Shown piece by piece: positions 12,300 through 24,215 of a stretch of 64,000 nucleotides of DNA. The notes beneath the pieces are model-generated. The model had not been told where the DNA came from, searched no databases, and saw nothing but the letters and a program-made list of their open reading frames with translations. Each line of letters opens with the position of its first letter. Positions within the stretch are counted from its first letter, which is position 1. The DNA comes from Spongilla lacustris (lineage: Eukaryota; Porifera; Demospongiae; Spongillida; Spongillidae), in assembly GCA_949361645.1 (NCBI GenBank), contig OX442415.1, positions 29,306,562-29,370,561 of the forward strand. The letters are read 5' to 3'. The translations under genes and the position numbers were made by a program.

Positions 12300-14890
12300 A
12301 ACGACCCTCCAGATGGAACCTCTCTATGGCAACACCTTTTCATTAAAAGGTCTTCCGTGATCCACCACTAACTGGCTGTAACTGCCCTCATATCCCAGGT
12401 GTGTGGATTTCCCTATACTACCTCATAAAGCACATGAACATGTGATTCCATATAGGTGTCATGTGATACATATATAAACACACACACACACACTCACACA
12501 CACACACACACACACACTGCTCTGGGTGGAGGGAGGTAGTCTTGTGAGATAGCCTTGTGGAGGTAGAGGAGAGAGCCTTGTGAAGGTGCATGGATGGGAG
12601 ATATCCTTGTGGAACAAGAGTAAGCTTTGGTTGGGACAGTTTTAAGGAAAGATAATACAGGCCCTTCTCCCTAGAGATAAGGAATTTGATAGTGCATCCC
12701 AGATGCAGCCACTGGGATATGAATCAAATTAAGTTAAGATGTAAGGCCATGTAGATGTAGGACCAATTTAAAGTGGCTATACAATTGTCCACCTTTACCT
12801 TTTGAGGCTGAGGGTTTGGTTGTACACACAGGACAGTCACCAGTTGTCTGCCAGGAGAGGAGGCTTACCTACATGACCACCTGGTATGGACCTGGGAGGA
12901 CTGGACTCAAAGTTTTGCATCTCATGGACTGTGCCAGTCACCCTTCCAACATGCACCTGGTGAAAGCACTTCAGCACTCAACTCAAATGGAAGGCTTTGT
13001 GTGGTCTAGCTATATGTACATGGCTCTGCAGATGTATGTAATACATGTAGGTGATCGATGTAACAGTTATGGTGTATTTATTTGGTTATCTATTGGTTGT
13101 GTATGTGTGTGTGTGGAACGTTCAAGAAGGGCTGGTATTAACAGAGTACATTGTAGCTGTCAACATCTTTGTGGTCACCTGTTTAATTAGGGTGGTGGCA
13201 TGTGGTGATTGTGTAAACGTTTCACATGCATGGTAGTACATACATACATGTAGTTCTACCTAGCTGTGCTTTCATGCCATCGATCTGTTCATTGATGACA
13301 TATCAGAGCTGCATCATGGCATCCTTTTCTGTGCCATTGCTTAGTATTTGTAGGGGCAAATTACACAGACAGGTGCATGTATGTGATCTACTTATAAGTT
13401 ATAACCACTCTCCGAGTACGTTTACGGCTGTTCATCCTTGTTGTATACCTTGGCCGACATTCCGGCGGAGTTGGAAAGAAATACTATAGGACAGACTTCA
13501 CCTCGTATACGTAGCAGAGCAGCTGCGTATATTGGGTCTGGAAACGAGACTGCTATGGAAGTAAGCGCGAGCGACCTTGGCTAGCCATTAATCAACGATA
13601 TACATATACATAACAGCTAGGACAGAGTGGAAAGTCCAGCTGGGAATATCCGCCGCCCATGCATATGTGAATTCTAGTGGAAGGCAATGTTCTAAATTAA
13701 CACACCTCCACGAGAACTTCTAGTATGTTATCAAAAACAAGCCAGTCGTGATGGTAAACGGTCAGAGCGATGCAAATGCAGATATATATGTATAGGGACG
13801 GAATCGCCGTGCATCTTAACCGCTAAACGAGCGGGGTACTCTCGACTCTCGTATAGTGACACCGTGGTAGCTACTCCACAGCAGCCGTTCTATCAGCTCG
13901 ACCTTCGCGTTATGGGGGTTTCAAGTAAGTCTTACTTCCAACATGCGTCCCTCGTTCACAGTCCAATTGAAGTTCAATGTTGTACATGTACGTCTGGCTA
14001 GCAAGACTAGCCGTAGGGTAGCGTCAGGTATGTTCGCCAGTCAGGAGTGTTCGCCACCCTTCACTTCAAACGCGGCGCCAAGGCTTACCTAATGTCTTTA
14101 TCCCTCGGCACAAAATGGAAATAATACTACTTGGAGTCTGTGTTTACGACACACTATTAAAATTATATCTACTCTTTCAGTTGTTCCAAAATAATGACGT
14201 AAAGTTAGCTACCTCAATTATCGGGTAGAAATGGCGCGGTAAACACCGCACAATTGCTAGCGAGTCTATTTGGTGCAAGTCAGTGTCTGTAAGGTATGGA
14301 ATGCAAATTCGCTTAAAATCTTGTTATTACAGAAGAGCAGTTATTTCTAAACAATGTACATTGTTTCATGTTTGATGAAACGTACCTGGCTTTGGAACCA
14401 GGGGGGGTGGCGAACCACTCCAACCGTAATTTACGCTGGTAGGTAGTAGTCGCCAGGGGTGGCGACTACTCCTACCTCATCAAATAAAGTGATAGTAGTT
14501 AAATTAGCAACCAATAGGCTCCAAAATGTATCCAATTGATTATGTGTAAGTATTTGTAAGTTGTGTATGTTGCGAAGGAGTGTTCGCCAGGGGGGGGGGG
14601 GGTTACCTTTCATTCGAATGCGGTCTTTTCAATATAAGGCCTAATCATATGAGTGCATTTGTTCTGTTCTGATATGCTGTTTTTATTCAGTCAGAGGTTG
14701 TACTACTTCAGCTTATGCAGAGATAATTTTTCAATTCCTCTGGACAGAACTGAACTATGGGTCTAGGCCTGCCTACTTAATACCGGTAGCTTACATAGGC
14801 CTATGTATGCATGAATGGATTTATTATTTTTTTATTTTTTTTAAATGTGCAAATCTTGAAAGAATACAATGTAATCATATTGTAGTGTTC
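12300..14890. other. Intergenic repeat-rich DNA
   Basis: Contains a CA array at about 12477-12516, a MITE-like word near 13540 (gggtctggaaacgag), and pieces of the cgccacc/gaacactcc repeat family near 14030-14070 and 14400-14600, the last with a G-run. Open frames at 12816-13190 and 13226-13489 have no splice support and no family I recognise, so I do not call genes. Confidence 0.5.
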
Positions 14891-14894
14891 AGTA

Positions 14895-15164
14895 ATGGAG
14901 CGACAGTATTTGAAGTATTCGACTGAGAGCATAGACTCAGCTTTCAAGGAAGTCGGGGAGGGTCGTTTTACTTGCAATGCAGTGTCAAAGACATTTATCA
15001 TATATAGTGTACACCGTGCATGTGTGTACAAATCACATGCAAACTGCAAATGTACTTCACATGTGAAATGCATTGACCAGCCTCACCAGGATTTATTTTC
15101 CTTTGAATCAGACAATGACGAGGATTATTTCTGCCCAGAATGTTTTTTACAAGGAGCCAGATGA
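14895..15164 (+). pseudogene. Fragment with Psq/pogo-type HTH-like start and Cys-rich end
   Basis: A 89-residue frame. Residues about 5-35 (KYSTESIDSAFKEVGEGRFT) resemble the pipsqueak-type helix-turn-helix found at the N-terminus of pogo/Tigger/jerky transposases. The end has a Cys/His cluster and EDYFCPECFLQ, like a zinc-binding finger. The two parts may be separate exons of an old transposase-derived gene, or chance. There are no neighbouring exons I can support, so I treat it as a fragment. Confidence 0.3.
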
Positions 15165-15494
15165 TAAAATAAGACACCATGCCATTGCTGATGATTTCAC
15201 TTTTATTTTTGCTAATCTGATTTCCATTCATCTTTATGTATATATATTTTACATAGTGATTGAGAAATCGACCTAGCTGAAATTTCCTAGAATATACATG
15301 TACGTATATACATGTATATTACATGTATATACAGCTATCAATTTTGTGTACAGCCTTGACCTATACTATATCAAACGTTGTATTTGAAGTAAACTGAGAC
15401 TGCTTACTTGAATTTTTGTTGTTGTTGGTGCTCTATAGTACCCAAGCTCAAATCACTTGCTTCATCCTTCCGTGCACAAGTTCCCTCTTCACTG

Positions 15495-15555
15495 CAACGA
15501 TAATGGCCTTTCACCTCGTCAATTTGGAGTGTTCGCCACCACCCCTGTATACTAT

Positions 15556-15589
<34 letters not shown>

Positions 15590-15640
15590 CGAACACTCCA
15601 ACCTCGACGTGGCGAAAGACCACTTGCAAAGGCAATTAAT
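15495..15640. repeat. Hairpin element with poly-G core
   Basis: A 14-bp arm ttggagtgttcgcc at 15524-15537 is matched exactly in reverse complement (ggcgaacactccaa) at 15588-15601. The arms enclose a G-tract of about 33. Less perfect pairing continues outward (cctttcacctcg against cgacgtggcgaaag). Single arms recur at about 14040, 14410, 14585, 16252-16290 and 16486. Confidence 0.8.
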
Positions 15641-15866
15641 ATTGGTAAGTGGCACTATCTGGTAACGAAAAACAGGTACCATATATACTTCAATCCTTAT
15701 GTACATACAATTTTGGTGGTAAACGAAGCGTTTATGAATGAATGAATGGTCGCCTTCCTATAACAAATGCTACAATCACATAGTGAAGCTTTCCAGGGGT
15801 GTTTAAAGGCTGCTCCATACCTGATAACTTGGTTAAGCAATGTTCTGTTAAAATCCACCTTCTTTA

Positions 15867-16066
15867 NNNNNNNNNNNNNNNNNNNNNNNNNNNNNNNNNN
15901 NNNNNNNNNNNNNNNNNNNNNNNNNNNNNNNNNNNNNNNNNNNNNNNNNNNNNNNNNNNNNNNNNNNNNNNNNNNNNNNNNNNNNNNNNNNNNNNNNNNN
16001 NNNNNNNNNNNNNNNNNNNNNNNNNNNNNNNNNNNNNNNNNNNNNNNNNNNNNNNNNNNNNNNNNN
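15867..16066. other. Assembly gap, 200 N
   Basis: Exactly 200 undetermined bases, a round number typical of a placeholder gap. The true size is unknown. Poly-G hairpin repeat arms lie on both sides (15524-15601 and 16252), so the gap may hide more of that repeat. Confidence 0.99.
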
Positions 16067-16980
16067 TGAACTCGTCCCCAGCATTATGACTCTACATGTA
16101 TACTACATAAATAATCATCTTAATTAAACACATTTCGTGTAATTTGCTTTACGGCTGGTGCGCCCCTATCGTCATTTTGGCGCCCCCTTTTTAAGGCCAG
16201 CTGGGGGGGGCAACTGCCCCCCCCCCTGCCCCCCCGGCCACCTCGCCACTGGGTGGCGAACACTCCAACCATACGTGGCGAAAGACCAACCGCACTGGCG
16301 ACTATACCAGAAATTCGCGTAATTGGATAAAACAGTTGTTTTCCTTCGTACGGAGCACGTTTTTGAATAAACGAAGCGGTAGTAGTATAGAGTGAAGGCT
16401 GACGATCTCTTGGAATCAGGTATGTTTATATAATCATCCATCCTGTTTGCTGTATATTCAAGACAACCAACATCGGTACTCGCGGGTGGCGAACACTACC
16501 TACGCTACCCTATATATACCAAGAATTATTGATAGCAAGAGTGTAGTGCTATTATATCCACAATGCTAATCAGACGGGTACAAATATAGGCTTGATACCC
16601 AACCCTCCGCCAAAAGGCTAGCCATGCCTAGTCTCCTTCCCAGATCCTATTTATTGACAAACAAGGTGTTCTCAATAAATAGGGTCTGGGAACGAGTAAA
16701 TAACATATCGCGTGACCTCCAGAATGTATCCAGTGGCAGGGGCAAAATCGACGATAGCTTTAGTTCGGAAGGATTTTATGTAACAGCGATTGCTATTCCT
16801 AACTTTCCTGCCATGCAGACATACAATTAACGTATTACAAGACAATAACAATAATATATTTTAATAAATTAATTAGCTGTTTTAATAACTTGATAAATCT
16901 CTAAAGTACCTAGTGAGTTTAATGGTGCAATCAAATTTTTAAAATCACAATTGTAAGCCGAGTTATGCATTGATGTCCAC
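16067..16980. repeat. MITE-like inverted repeat and repeat arms
   Basis: At 16630-16695 the words cccagatcctatttattga and tcaataaatagggtctggg form an almost perfect inverted repeat (one or two mismatches) around a short loop, ending in gtctgggaacgag. The region also holds a G/C-run stretch (16205-16236) and two arms of the cgaacactcc family. No gene is recognised. Confidence 0.55.
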
Positions 16981-16989
16981 AATTTCTTG

Positions 16990-17325
16990 ACATGCTACAC
17001 ATGGCTGTAGCTTGCTGTCACATGGTTATGCTTGCTGTCATATGACTGCACATGGCTGTGGCTTGCTGTCATATGACTGCACATGCATGGCTTGCTGTCA
17101 TATGACTGCACATGCCTGTGGCTTGCTGTCATGTGACTACACATGGTTGTGCTTGCTGTCATATGACTGCATATGGCTGTGGCTTGCTGTCATATGACTG
17201 CACATGACTGTGGCTTGCTGTCATGTGACTACACATGGCTGTAGCTTGCTGTCATATGACTGCACATGGCCAAGCACATGGCCATGGCTTGCTGTCATAT
17301 GACTACACATGTTCAGAGTTATTTG
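16990..17325. repeat. 31-bp minisatellite, locus 2
   Basis: About ten imperfect copies of the unit seen at 10820-11245, in the same orientation. The final copies break down near ggccaagcacatggccatgg, and just past the end the word gacagcaagccatatg is a reverse-complement remnant. This suggests a local inversion. Confidence 0.9.
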
Positions 17326-18110
17326 ACAGCAAGCCATATGTTTGCCTGGCTGAGCTGCAGTTGCAAAAAGCTATTAAAGTTCCACTGCCAGGAGTGTGTA
17401 TCAAAGCATTGGCAGGAAATCTGCATGAGGCTAAAGCATCGAAGGGATGAAGGGAGCTCTGGAAGGCAAAAGAAGGCAAGGATAAGCTTTGAGCATTTGC
17501 ATTGGATATGGATAAGGATATCTATCTCCAAGTGGAACTGGAGGTATATCTCTGCAGCCACCACTACATCAAAAAGACGGGAAATAAGCCAGAGCGAGTA
17601 ACAGACAGAGCACATGCAAGCAGCTTCTGTTTAGCAGCAGTGATGGCATATATGTTCAGATGTGTAGTATGAACACTACTATATATGACTGTATACAAAT
17701 GGAAAATAGCGCACGCGTAGACTTATATACCAGCCAAAGTTCGACACTCGCGGAATAATACATCGGTCTGGGAACGCGGCCACAAAGATCGACATAACAA
17801 AAAGTGCTTGTTTCAACGCTCGCATACAGTTAGACGGTCTAAATGTGTACAAAACCGACGCATCTTACAAAGGTAAGTATATTTGGACTGTTTTCGATGT
17901 TAGAAAAGGCTTCAGAAAAAAAGTGTTTATTTGTGAAGCGTCCAACCGTTTGACTAAAAACAAATACAGGTTACAACGAGAAGTACATAGGACGCTAGAA
18001 ATAGCGCAGACCCTCATGCAGAGAGTTGTACTACTATGTTCTTATGGTTTTGTGGCTAAAAAGGTCGTCCGACTAATTTTCCAAAACTTGAGTTCGACAA
18101 AATAGCCCAA
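17326..18110. other. Repeat-flanked region, no supported gene
   Basis: Open frames at 17319-17615 and 17845-18105 overlap repeat words (ggtctgggaacgcgg at about 17762, and the family shared with 10200-10290 after 18050). I see no splice structure and no recognisable domain. Confidence 0.4.
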
Positions 18111-18425
18111 AAAAACATTCGATTCTCACGGAACCGGTGTTAAAAAAAATTACGTAAACGCAAAATTAAAGTGGGGGGGGGGGGGGGGGGAACTGCATAA
18201 GTGCCACGACGGTCTACTGGCTAACTGGACATAAAAGCAACTTTCAAACTAACTACACAACTAACAACCTCAGTAGAAAGAAGCGGAGAAATAGAAACAG
18301 TACATGTAGCAACAGCCATCGTAATAAAGCAGGTGGTTATCATTATAACATACAAGCATTACGTTAAACGCAGTAATTAAAGGGGGGGGGGGGGGGGGGG
18401 GGGAAACTGCATAAGTGCCCCAACG
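18111..18425. repeat. Two poly-G-core dispersed repeats in tandem
   Basis: G-tracts near 18172-18190 and 18381-18403 are each followed by aactgcataagtgcc and preceded by gtaaacgcaaaattaaag or gttaaacgcagtaattaaag. The second copy is nearly identical to the start of the window. Confidence 0.65.
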
Positions 18426-18429
18426 TAAA

Positions 18430-19600
18430 GGTCTTGATGACAACAGTGAGTACAAGAGTCCAATACTACACAATGTTTCTAGTCTGACCTGTCGCTACGT
18501 AACTAACGTTCTACATGTCACCACGCGCATGCGCTTACGTTATATATTACATACACGTAACAAAGTCTACAAACGGAAGACGAAGAACAAATGGCGGAAT
18601 TTTGGTACCGACTTGTCACTCCAGGTTAACGGCACTGTTTAGCGAAGCTCACGTTATATGTGCATATCTGTCACGTTTGTAATGGATTATATGCGAGCTG
18701 GCGAGTAAAGGCAACGCTTCGTTACCGTTTTAAAACGCTCGATCGAAAACCACGCCCACGAAAGCCAATCCGAAGCCAATCCTACATAGGACCCACTACC
18801 GTGGGTCCTGATAAATTCATTTATAGTGATAATCGCATTCAGGAATTATAAGCGTTGCATTCTTTCATGGACACCCTGATGAGCTAATGTTTTATTAATA
18901 CATGTACATGTGTATGGGACATGGGTTATATATATGGGACGTGGGCTAGATATGGATATGGGTACATAATTAATTAGTTAGACATTATTATCCTACAAAA
19001 CAAAAGCTTCAATTATAACAATGCAATGAGATTACAGCTTACACGTCTGTAGTTTGTAGCATAATTTAGCTTATTATTCGTAATAAATCAGAGTCAATCT
19101 GAATGTGTTACAAATTTACTTGCCCCTCCCCTTGGCAAATGCTGGGGCTGCCTGTGGTGGTCGTACTGACAGACTGCAAAACTAGCAGAAGACTACTTTA
19201 ATAGGGCAATTAAATTAATACCTTTTGCTAGCTAATGAGCAGAGATGTTACTCCATCATAAACTTTATTTATGACCACTTTGTCATTTAATTCCATGTGG
19301 GGATTGGTTTGGCACACCCCCTGTCCCTTGTGTATTTCTTCCACGTGGTAATTTTTTTGCAACTATGTGGCAAATTTAATTACCATCAACTCAATAATTA
19401 AATATTGCATGGCAAAATAAATAATTGTTCATTATCCTAATTGTACAATAGCCTTGTAGAGATGGTTGCAAGATGTGTGAAAAAAATAGAGCATCAAAGT
19501 GTGTGTTACTTGTATTGCTTGCCGGCATAACTATGTCATGTATTACAATAATTTTGAATTAATCTCTAATATTGATTTCTTGTTCATGTGTATAATATGT
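18430..19600. other. Intergenic, possible upstream part of the FN3 locus
   Basis: AT-rich DNA without a convincing exon. A signal-peptide or other N-terminal exon for the FN3 exons that follow was looked for and not found. Confidence 0.4.
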
Positions 19601-19613
19601 CTTCTCACACCAG

Positions 19614-19898
19614 TACCACCTTCTCCTCCAATGAGACTGAAGGCTGAAAGGATAAAAACTACATCCATGACTATATCATGGCAGCCACCACATGATGTAA
19701 ATGGTATCATCAGAGGGTATCAAGTCAGCTACACTCCACATGGTGAAAGTGAATGTCGTCATGATGTTGTTGGGGACACTACCAGTACTGAGCTGAAATC
19801 TCTTAAACCACACACTGAGTACACCATACGTCTGAGGGCCAAGACAGTGGATTTTGCGGACTACAGCACTCCAATTACTGTCAGCACACTTGAAGAGG
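19614..19898 (+). CDS. Fibronectin type III exon, copy 1
   Basis: One exon encodes one FN3 domain: PPSPP start, SMTISWQPP (the Trp of strand B), GIIRGYQVSYTP (strand C), LKPHTEYTIRLRAKT (the conserved Tyr-x-Ile/Val-x-Val/Leu-x-Ala pattern of strand F), and a final STPITVST strand. It lies between a cacaccag acceptor and a ggtgagtg donor, is 285 bp, and starts and ends in phase 1. Symmetric 1-1 exons are the standard form for FN3 shuffling in extracellular receptors. No partner exon (leader, membrane segment, kinase or phosphatase) is recognisable nearby, so the host gene is unknown and the locus could be a fragment. Confidence 0.75.
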
Positions 19899-20339
19899 GT
19901 GAGTGATAGGATTGAATAATGTATTGAATGACTGTACCATAGGCACATCAAAGTTAGCACAAAGCACTTGCTAATCACTACTATCTTGTCAGGTGTCAAA
20001 TTGCTCTCTCAGGTGCTAAAAACACTCCTGTTGATGTGCGCACAAAACATTGATTGCTCTCTACATAATATAGTCACAGCCCCAGCATTAACTGGACCAC
20101 TTTTTAAGAAAGAAACAAAAAGGCATCACAACTATAACCAATGTGCCTAATGTTAACAGCCACTGGCACTTTGGTACATGGCAAATGTAATTGCCACCAA
20201 CTCCATAATCAAATGTTGCAGGGCCAGGCAAAATAATTGTTCATTATCCTAATCATACAGCGAGATGGTTGCATGAATCTATGTATGGTAATGCAAAAAT
20301 AGTTTTAAGTGTGATTTATTGTTTGCCAGCATAACTATG

Positions 20340-20525
20340 TCATGCTATTCAGGGTGTTTCAGTAGTCTCAATCAGGGAAAATTGGCCACAAGCAATTAAT
20401 TAACCGGTAATTGTTATTAAACGTTCGAAAAAAGTTATTAGCTTTGAAGTATTTAGCAACAATTTCAGTTAATTAACTGTGGTTAATTTATAAACAATTT
20501 TCCTTGATTGAGAAGTACCCTGTAT
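20340..20525. mobile_element. Short inverted-repeat element (MITE-like), copy 1
   Basis: Left end gtgtttcagtagtctcaatc continues into agggaaaattg. The right end has caattttccttgattgag. These are inverted repeats enclosing about 110 bp of AT-rich DNA. A second, clearer copy lies at 21325-21478 in the next duplicated unit. Confidence 0.6.
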
Positions 20526-20593
20526 ATGGTTTGTTGTAAACAACTTCATTACAATAATTTCTTGTGCATGTGTATAATGTCTTCTCACACCAG

Positions 20594-20878
20594 TACCACC
20601 TTCTCCTCCAATTGGACTGAAGGCTGAAAGGATAAAGACTACGTCCATGACTATATCATGGCAGCCACCACATAGTGTAAATGGTATCATCAGAGGCTAT
20701 CAAATCAGCTACACTCCACATGGTGAAAATGAATATCTACAAGATGTGGCTGGGAACACTACCAGTTCTGAGCTGACCTCTCTTAAACCACACACTGAGT
20801 ACACCATACGTGTGAGGGCCAAGACAGTGGATTTTGGGGACTACAGCACTCCAATTACTGTCAGCACACTTGAAGATG
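20594..20878 (+). CDS. Fibronectin type III exon, copy 2
   Basis: Same 285-bp, phase 1-1 exon as at 19614, about 980 bp downstream, with closely similar flanking intron sequence. Substitutions are concentrated in the middle (for example GENEYLQDVAGN in place of GESECRHDVVGD), while strands B and F are almost unchanged. The flanks contain copies of the same intron words (caaagttagcacaaagcac, aaggcatcacaactataacc), so the duplicated unit includes most of the intron. Confidence 0.75.
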
Positions 20879-21324
20879 GTGAGTGATAGGGTTGAATGGT
20901 ATATTGAATGACTGTACCATAGGCACATCAAAGTTAGCACAAAGCACTTGCTAATCACTACTATCTTGTCAGGTGTCAAATTGCTCTCTCAGGTGCTAAA
21001 AATACTCCAGTTGATGTGCACACAAAACATTGATTGCTCTCTACATAATATAGTCACAGCCCCAGCATTAACTGGACCACTTTTTAAGAAAGAAACAAAA
21101 AGGCATCACAACTATAACCAATGTGCCTAATGTTAACAGCCACTGGCACTTCGCTACATGACAAATTTAATTGCCATCAACTCCATAATCAAATGTTGCA
21201 GGGCCAGGGAAAATAATTGTACATTATACTAATCATACCACGAGATAGCTGCATGAATCAATGTATGGTAATGCAAAAATAGAGGTTTAAGGTTTGCTAG
21301 AATAACTATGTCATGCTATTCAGC

Positions 21325-21478
21325 GTGTTTCAGTAGTCCCAATCAAGGAAAATTGTTTAGAAATTAACCACAAGCAGTTAATTAACCAGTAATTGTTGTT
21401 AAACGTTCAAGCAAAGTTATTGGCTTTAATTATGTGGTTAAATTATAAACAATTTTCCTTGATTTTGAAACACCAGTT
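21325..21478. mobile_element. Short inverted-repeat element (MITE-like), copy 2
   Basis: Starts gtgtttcagtagtcccaatc and continues aaggaaaattgttta. Ends taaacaattttccttgattt followed by tgaaacacc. The outer gtgtttca/tgaaacac and inner aaggaaaattgttta arms pair. It sits at the same place relative to the FN3 exon as copy 1, so the insertion predates duplication of the unit. Confidence 0.65.
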
Positions 21479-21538
21479 TGTTGTCTACAATAATACTATT
21501 GATTTCTTCCTCATGTGTGTAATGTCTTCTCACACCAG

Positions 21539-21823
21539 TACCACCTTCTCCTCCAATTGGACTGAAGTCTGACAGGATAAAAGATACATCCATGACTATA
21601 TCTTGGCAGCCACCACATGACCAAAATGGTATCATCAGAGGCTATCAAGTCAGCTACACTCCACATGGTGAAAGTGAATGTCTTCATGATGTTGTTGAGG
21701 TCACTACCAGTACTGAGCTGACCTCTCTTAAACCACACACTGAGTACACCATACGTGTGAGGGCCAAGACAGTGGATTTTGGGGACTACAGCACTCCAAT
21801 TACTGTCAGCACACTTGAAGAAG
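21539..21823 (+). CDS. Fibronectin type III exon, copy 3
   Basis: Third copy of the 285-bp phase 1-1 FN3 exon, 945 bp after copy 2. The acceptor cacaccag and donor ggtgagtg are retained. After its donor the flanking sequence quickly diverges from the other two units, so this marks the end of the tandem array. No following exon could be assigned. Confidence 0.75.
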
Positions 21824-21829
21824 GTGAGT

Positions 21830-24200
21830 GATAGGGTTGAATGATGTATTAAGAATTGCTAAATGAGCCCCTACCTTCCACCTGGTTATGTTGCACCTGG
21901 AAAGCACTCTCGGATGCTATTAAAATCACTACACAACACATTGTGATTGACACTTACACTAAGCATTATGTCACACAGCAAATAATGTGTCAAATAAAGT
22001 CCAATTTATTCGTAAGTAAGCTTATATCTATGATTGGAGAAAATTTACATGTAGGGTATTAGGGGTTTTCATGGACCCATACATTCCACATGGGAATCCA
22101 AATCCAGTGTCAAATTGCACCCAGGAAGTACGCTCGGGTGCTACAATTTCTACACTTCACCATATATACAGGCGAAATGATGTGGAAAGACAAAATGAGG
22201 TATGGTCCAGGGAGTGGTTTTCAGCGCAAAAACTGCACTAAAAAACAGATCGAGCCACAGATCAAGAGCTCAGCCTATATGCATGTGTTCAAAGCGCCTA
22301 TAAATTGCCGATAATGTTCCAAACGTTCACTCTTCATTCGTTTAGAAAATACACTGTAAGCTCCCTAATCGTTGATTTGCTATTTTAACAAATTACATTA
22401 CAATGAATTGTGCTATAAATTTGCTAGCTGCTCATTTGTTGTCCAATAAAGAGCCAATACATCTTTCGAGGATGCCATGCCGCAAATGCGTCCATTATGT
22501 TCCCTACCTTCACAGAGGTGGTATATGGTAGACCGTCATAAAAGGCTAATTTAAGGCTCCAAGCCATGATCGTTTAAATATACATCTGTAGTAAACTGAA
22601 TGCACCTTGCTGCATGCTTTTAGAGACAGCAAAAAGGAGTCTGACCATTGCAACATACTATCAAATAGCATCACTTATATGCACATTAGCCAAATTCTCT
22701 TTAGAGATGCTGGCACTGTTGTTCATCTTTTCTACATTTAAGAGATAGAGAGCCTGCATGATTCTTTGTCGTTTTGACACTCCCCTTTCAAATCGTATGA
22801 ACTATCGGTAATGAATAATTGGTGATCTATATCGGCGCATATCATGAACACACGCACGTGTTGAATCAATAGTCATAGGTATAGGCTGAGCTAGCTAGCT
22901 AAGCAGCTAAATAAGCTAATGGCATGCAATAAAAATTTGGGGGTGGGGGGGGGGGGGCCTGGATCCGCTGCTGAATTACGCAATGATTCCTAGATCTACC
23001 TCGCACGCGTTGTATGTAACTTCCCTTTTGTACGGTCCGGCTATTGTGTACTAGTGGAATATGCAATGTTTATTTTAATCACTCCTTAAGTTGAACAAGT
23101 GATGGTCCAGTGTTCCCCATAAATAAGAAGAGAAAATTATCTAATAGGGTTGGAAATGCACGATAAATTCAACTATTGTCTCTCTCAATGACTAAGAGAG
23201 TTTGGAAAATCTTCATTTGATGAAAATATAAATGCAGAAGATGCCAAAAACTATACATCTTCAAACTAAGTAACAACTCTAGATTCAAGTAAATGTTGTG
23301 GCTTGTGACATAGAATGATAATTGGACTGATATATATATATACAAATAACCTTTGCCCACCCCCCAAAAACAGGTAGTACCGCAAAATGACTACTTTGTG
23401 TTCTGAAAGCTAAAAATCAGCAGTATCTTATTGAAACTGAAACGAAAAGAATGTGTGATTAACAAAATGACTTTTGAACATGGATTTCAATTTTGAAGAT
23501 TTAGAGATAAAGGAATCAGGAGTTATGTGTGTTTGTAGTTATTTAAGTTCAAATTCGTAAAATTCAATATCTGTCAGAAGGAAATTTAAATCTCTGATAT
23601 CTAGCATTTCTTGGATCATTTACAAAGTGTTATTTAGTGGCAAATGATGGTTTTATATGACTTTAAATTGGCATCAGATCATCTCTTTCCACTGACAAGT
23701 TACAAAGCTCTAAAGTAGCAGTATACAACTCTCTTATTAACTGAGACAGACAATAACTGGTTGTTTGCAAGTACTGTATTTATAAATTGGCGCACAAAAG
23801 AGAGAAGGGGAGGTGGCCATGATACGTCATTGTGCGTACGCGTGTGTATTTGAATGACCTATGTTTAATTTTATGTATGCTTGCATGCACGTTGTACTCC
23901 GCATCTACATGTAGCCAAGAAAGGACAAGGGGTATTTAACAAAGGCTCCATCGGCCTCAAGCCTTGAGGTCCAAGGTCCAAATATATCCTCTGCTTGTGG
24001 GCACCCGAAAATAGAGGTAGCTTTTGTTTAAACACAATTTCCAACTTTTAGTCTTGCCGCCATATTATGCTTAATCATTTCCAATAACTTGTGCTACCAC
24101 GCCTTTCTCACATTGTATTGGTGGTTCCCGCGCAGGAAACTTGTGTGGAAAATTGGTTCCCGCTCAGTTCCCATGTATAAATATATATATTGGGTCAGGA
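21830..24200. other. Intergenic, no gene recognised
   Basis: About 2.4 kb of AT-rich sequence with a short G-run near 22941-22957. No exon was recognised on either strand. The right end contains the likely promoter of the Roc-COR gene. Confidence 0.45.
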
Positions 24201-24207
24201 TCGTTAC

Positions 24208-24215
24208 TATAAAAG
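24208..24215 (+). promoter_or_regulatory. TATA-box-like element before the Roc-COR gene
   Basis: TATAAAAG lies 180 bp upstream of the first possible start codon of the long frame. Position and sequence fit a core promoter, but no transcript evidence is available. Confidence 0.35.

Noticed and set aside
12816..13489. Two plus-strand frames that might be exons
   Set aside because: No phase-consistent splice sites, low-complexity GT and Cys/Val stretches, and no family resemblance.
17845..18105. Lys/Arg-rich 86-residue frame
   Set aside because: Its 3' part lies in a dispersed repeat shared with 10200-10290, and no other coding evidence was found.
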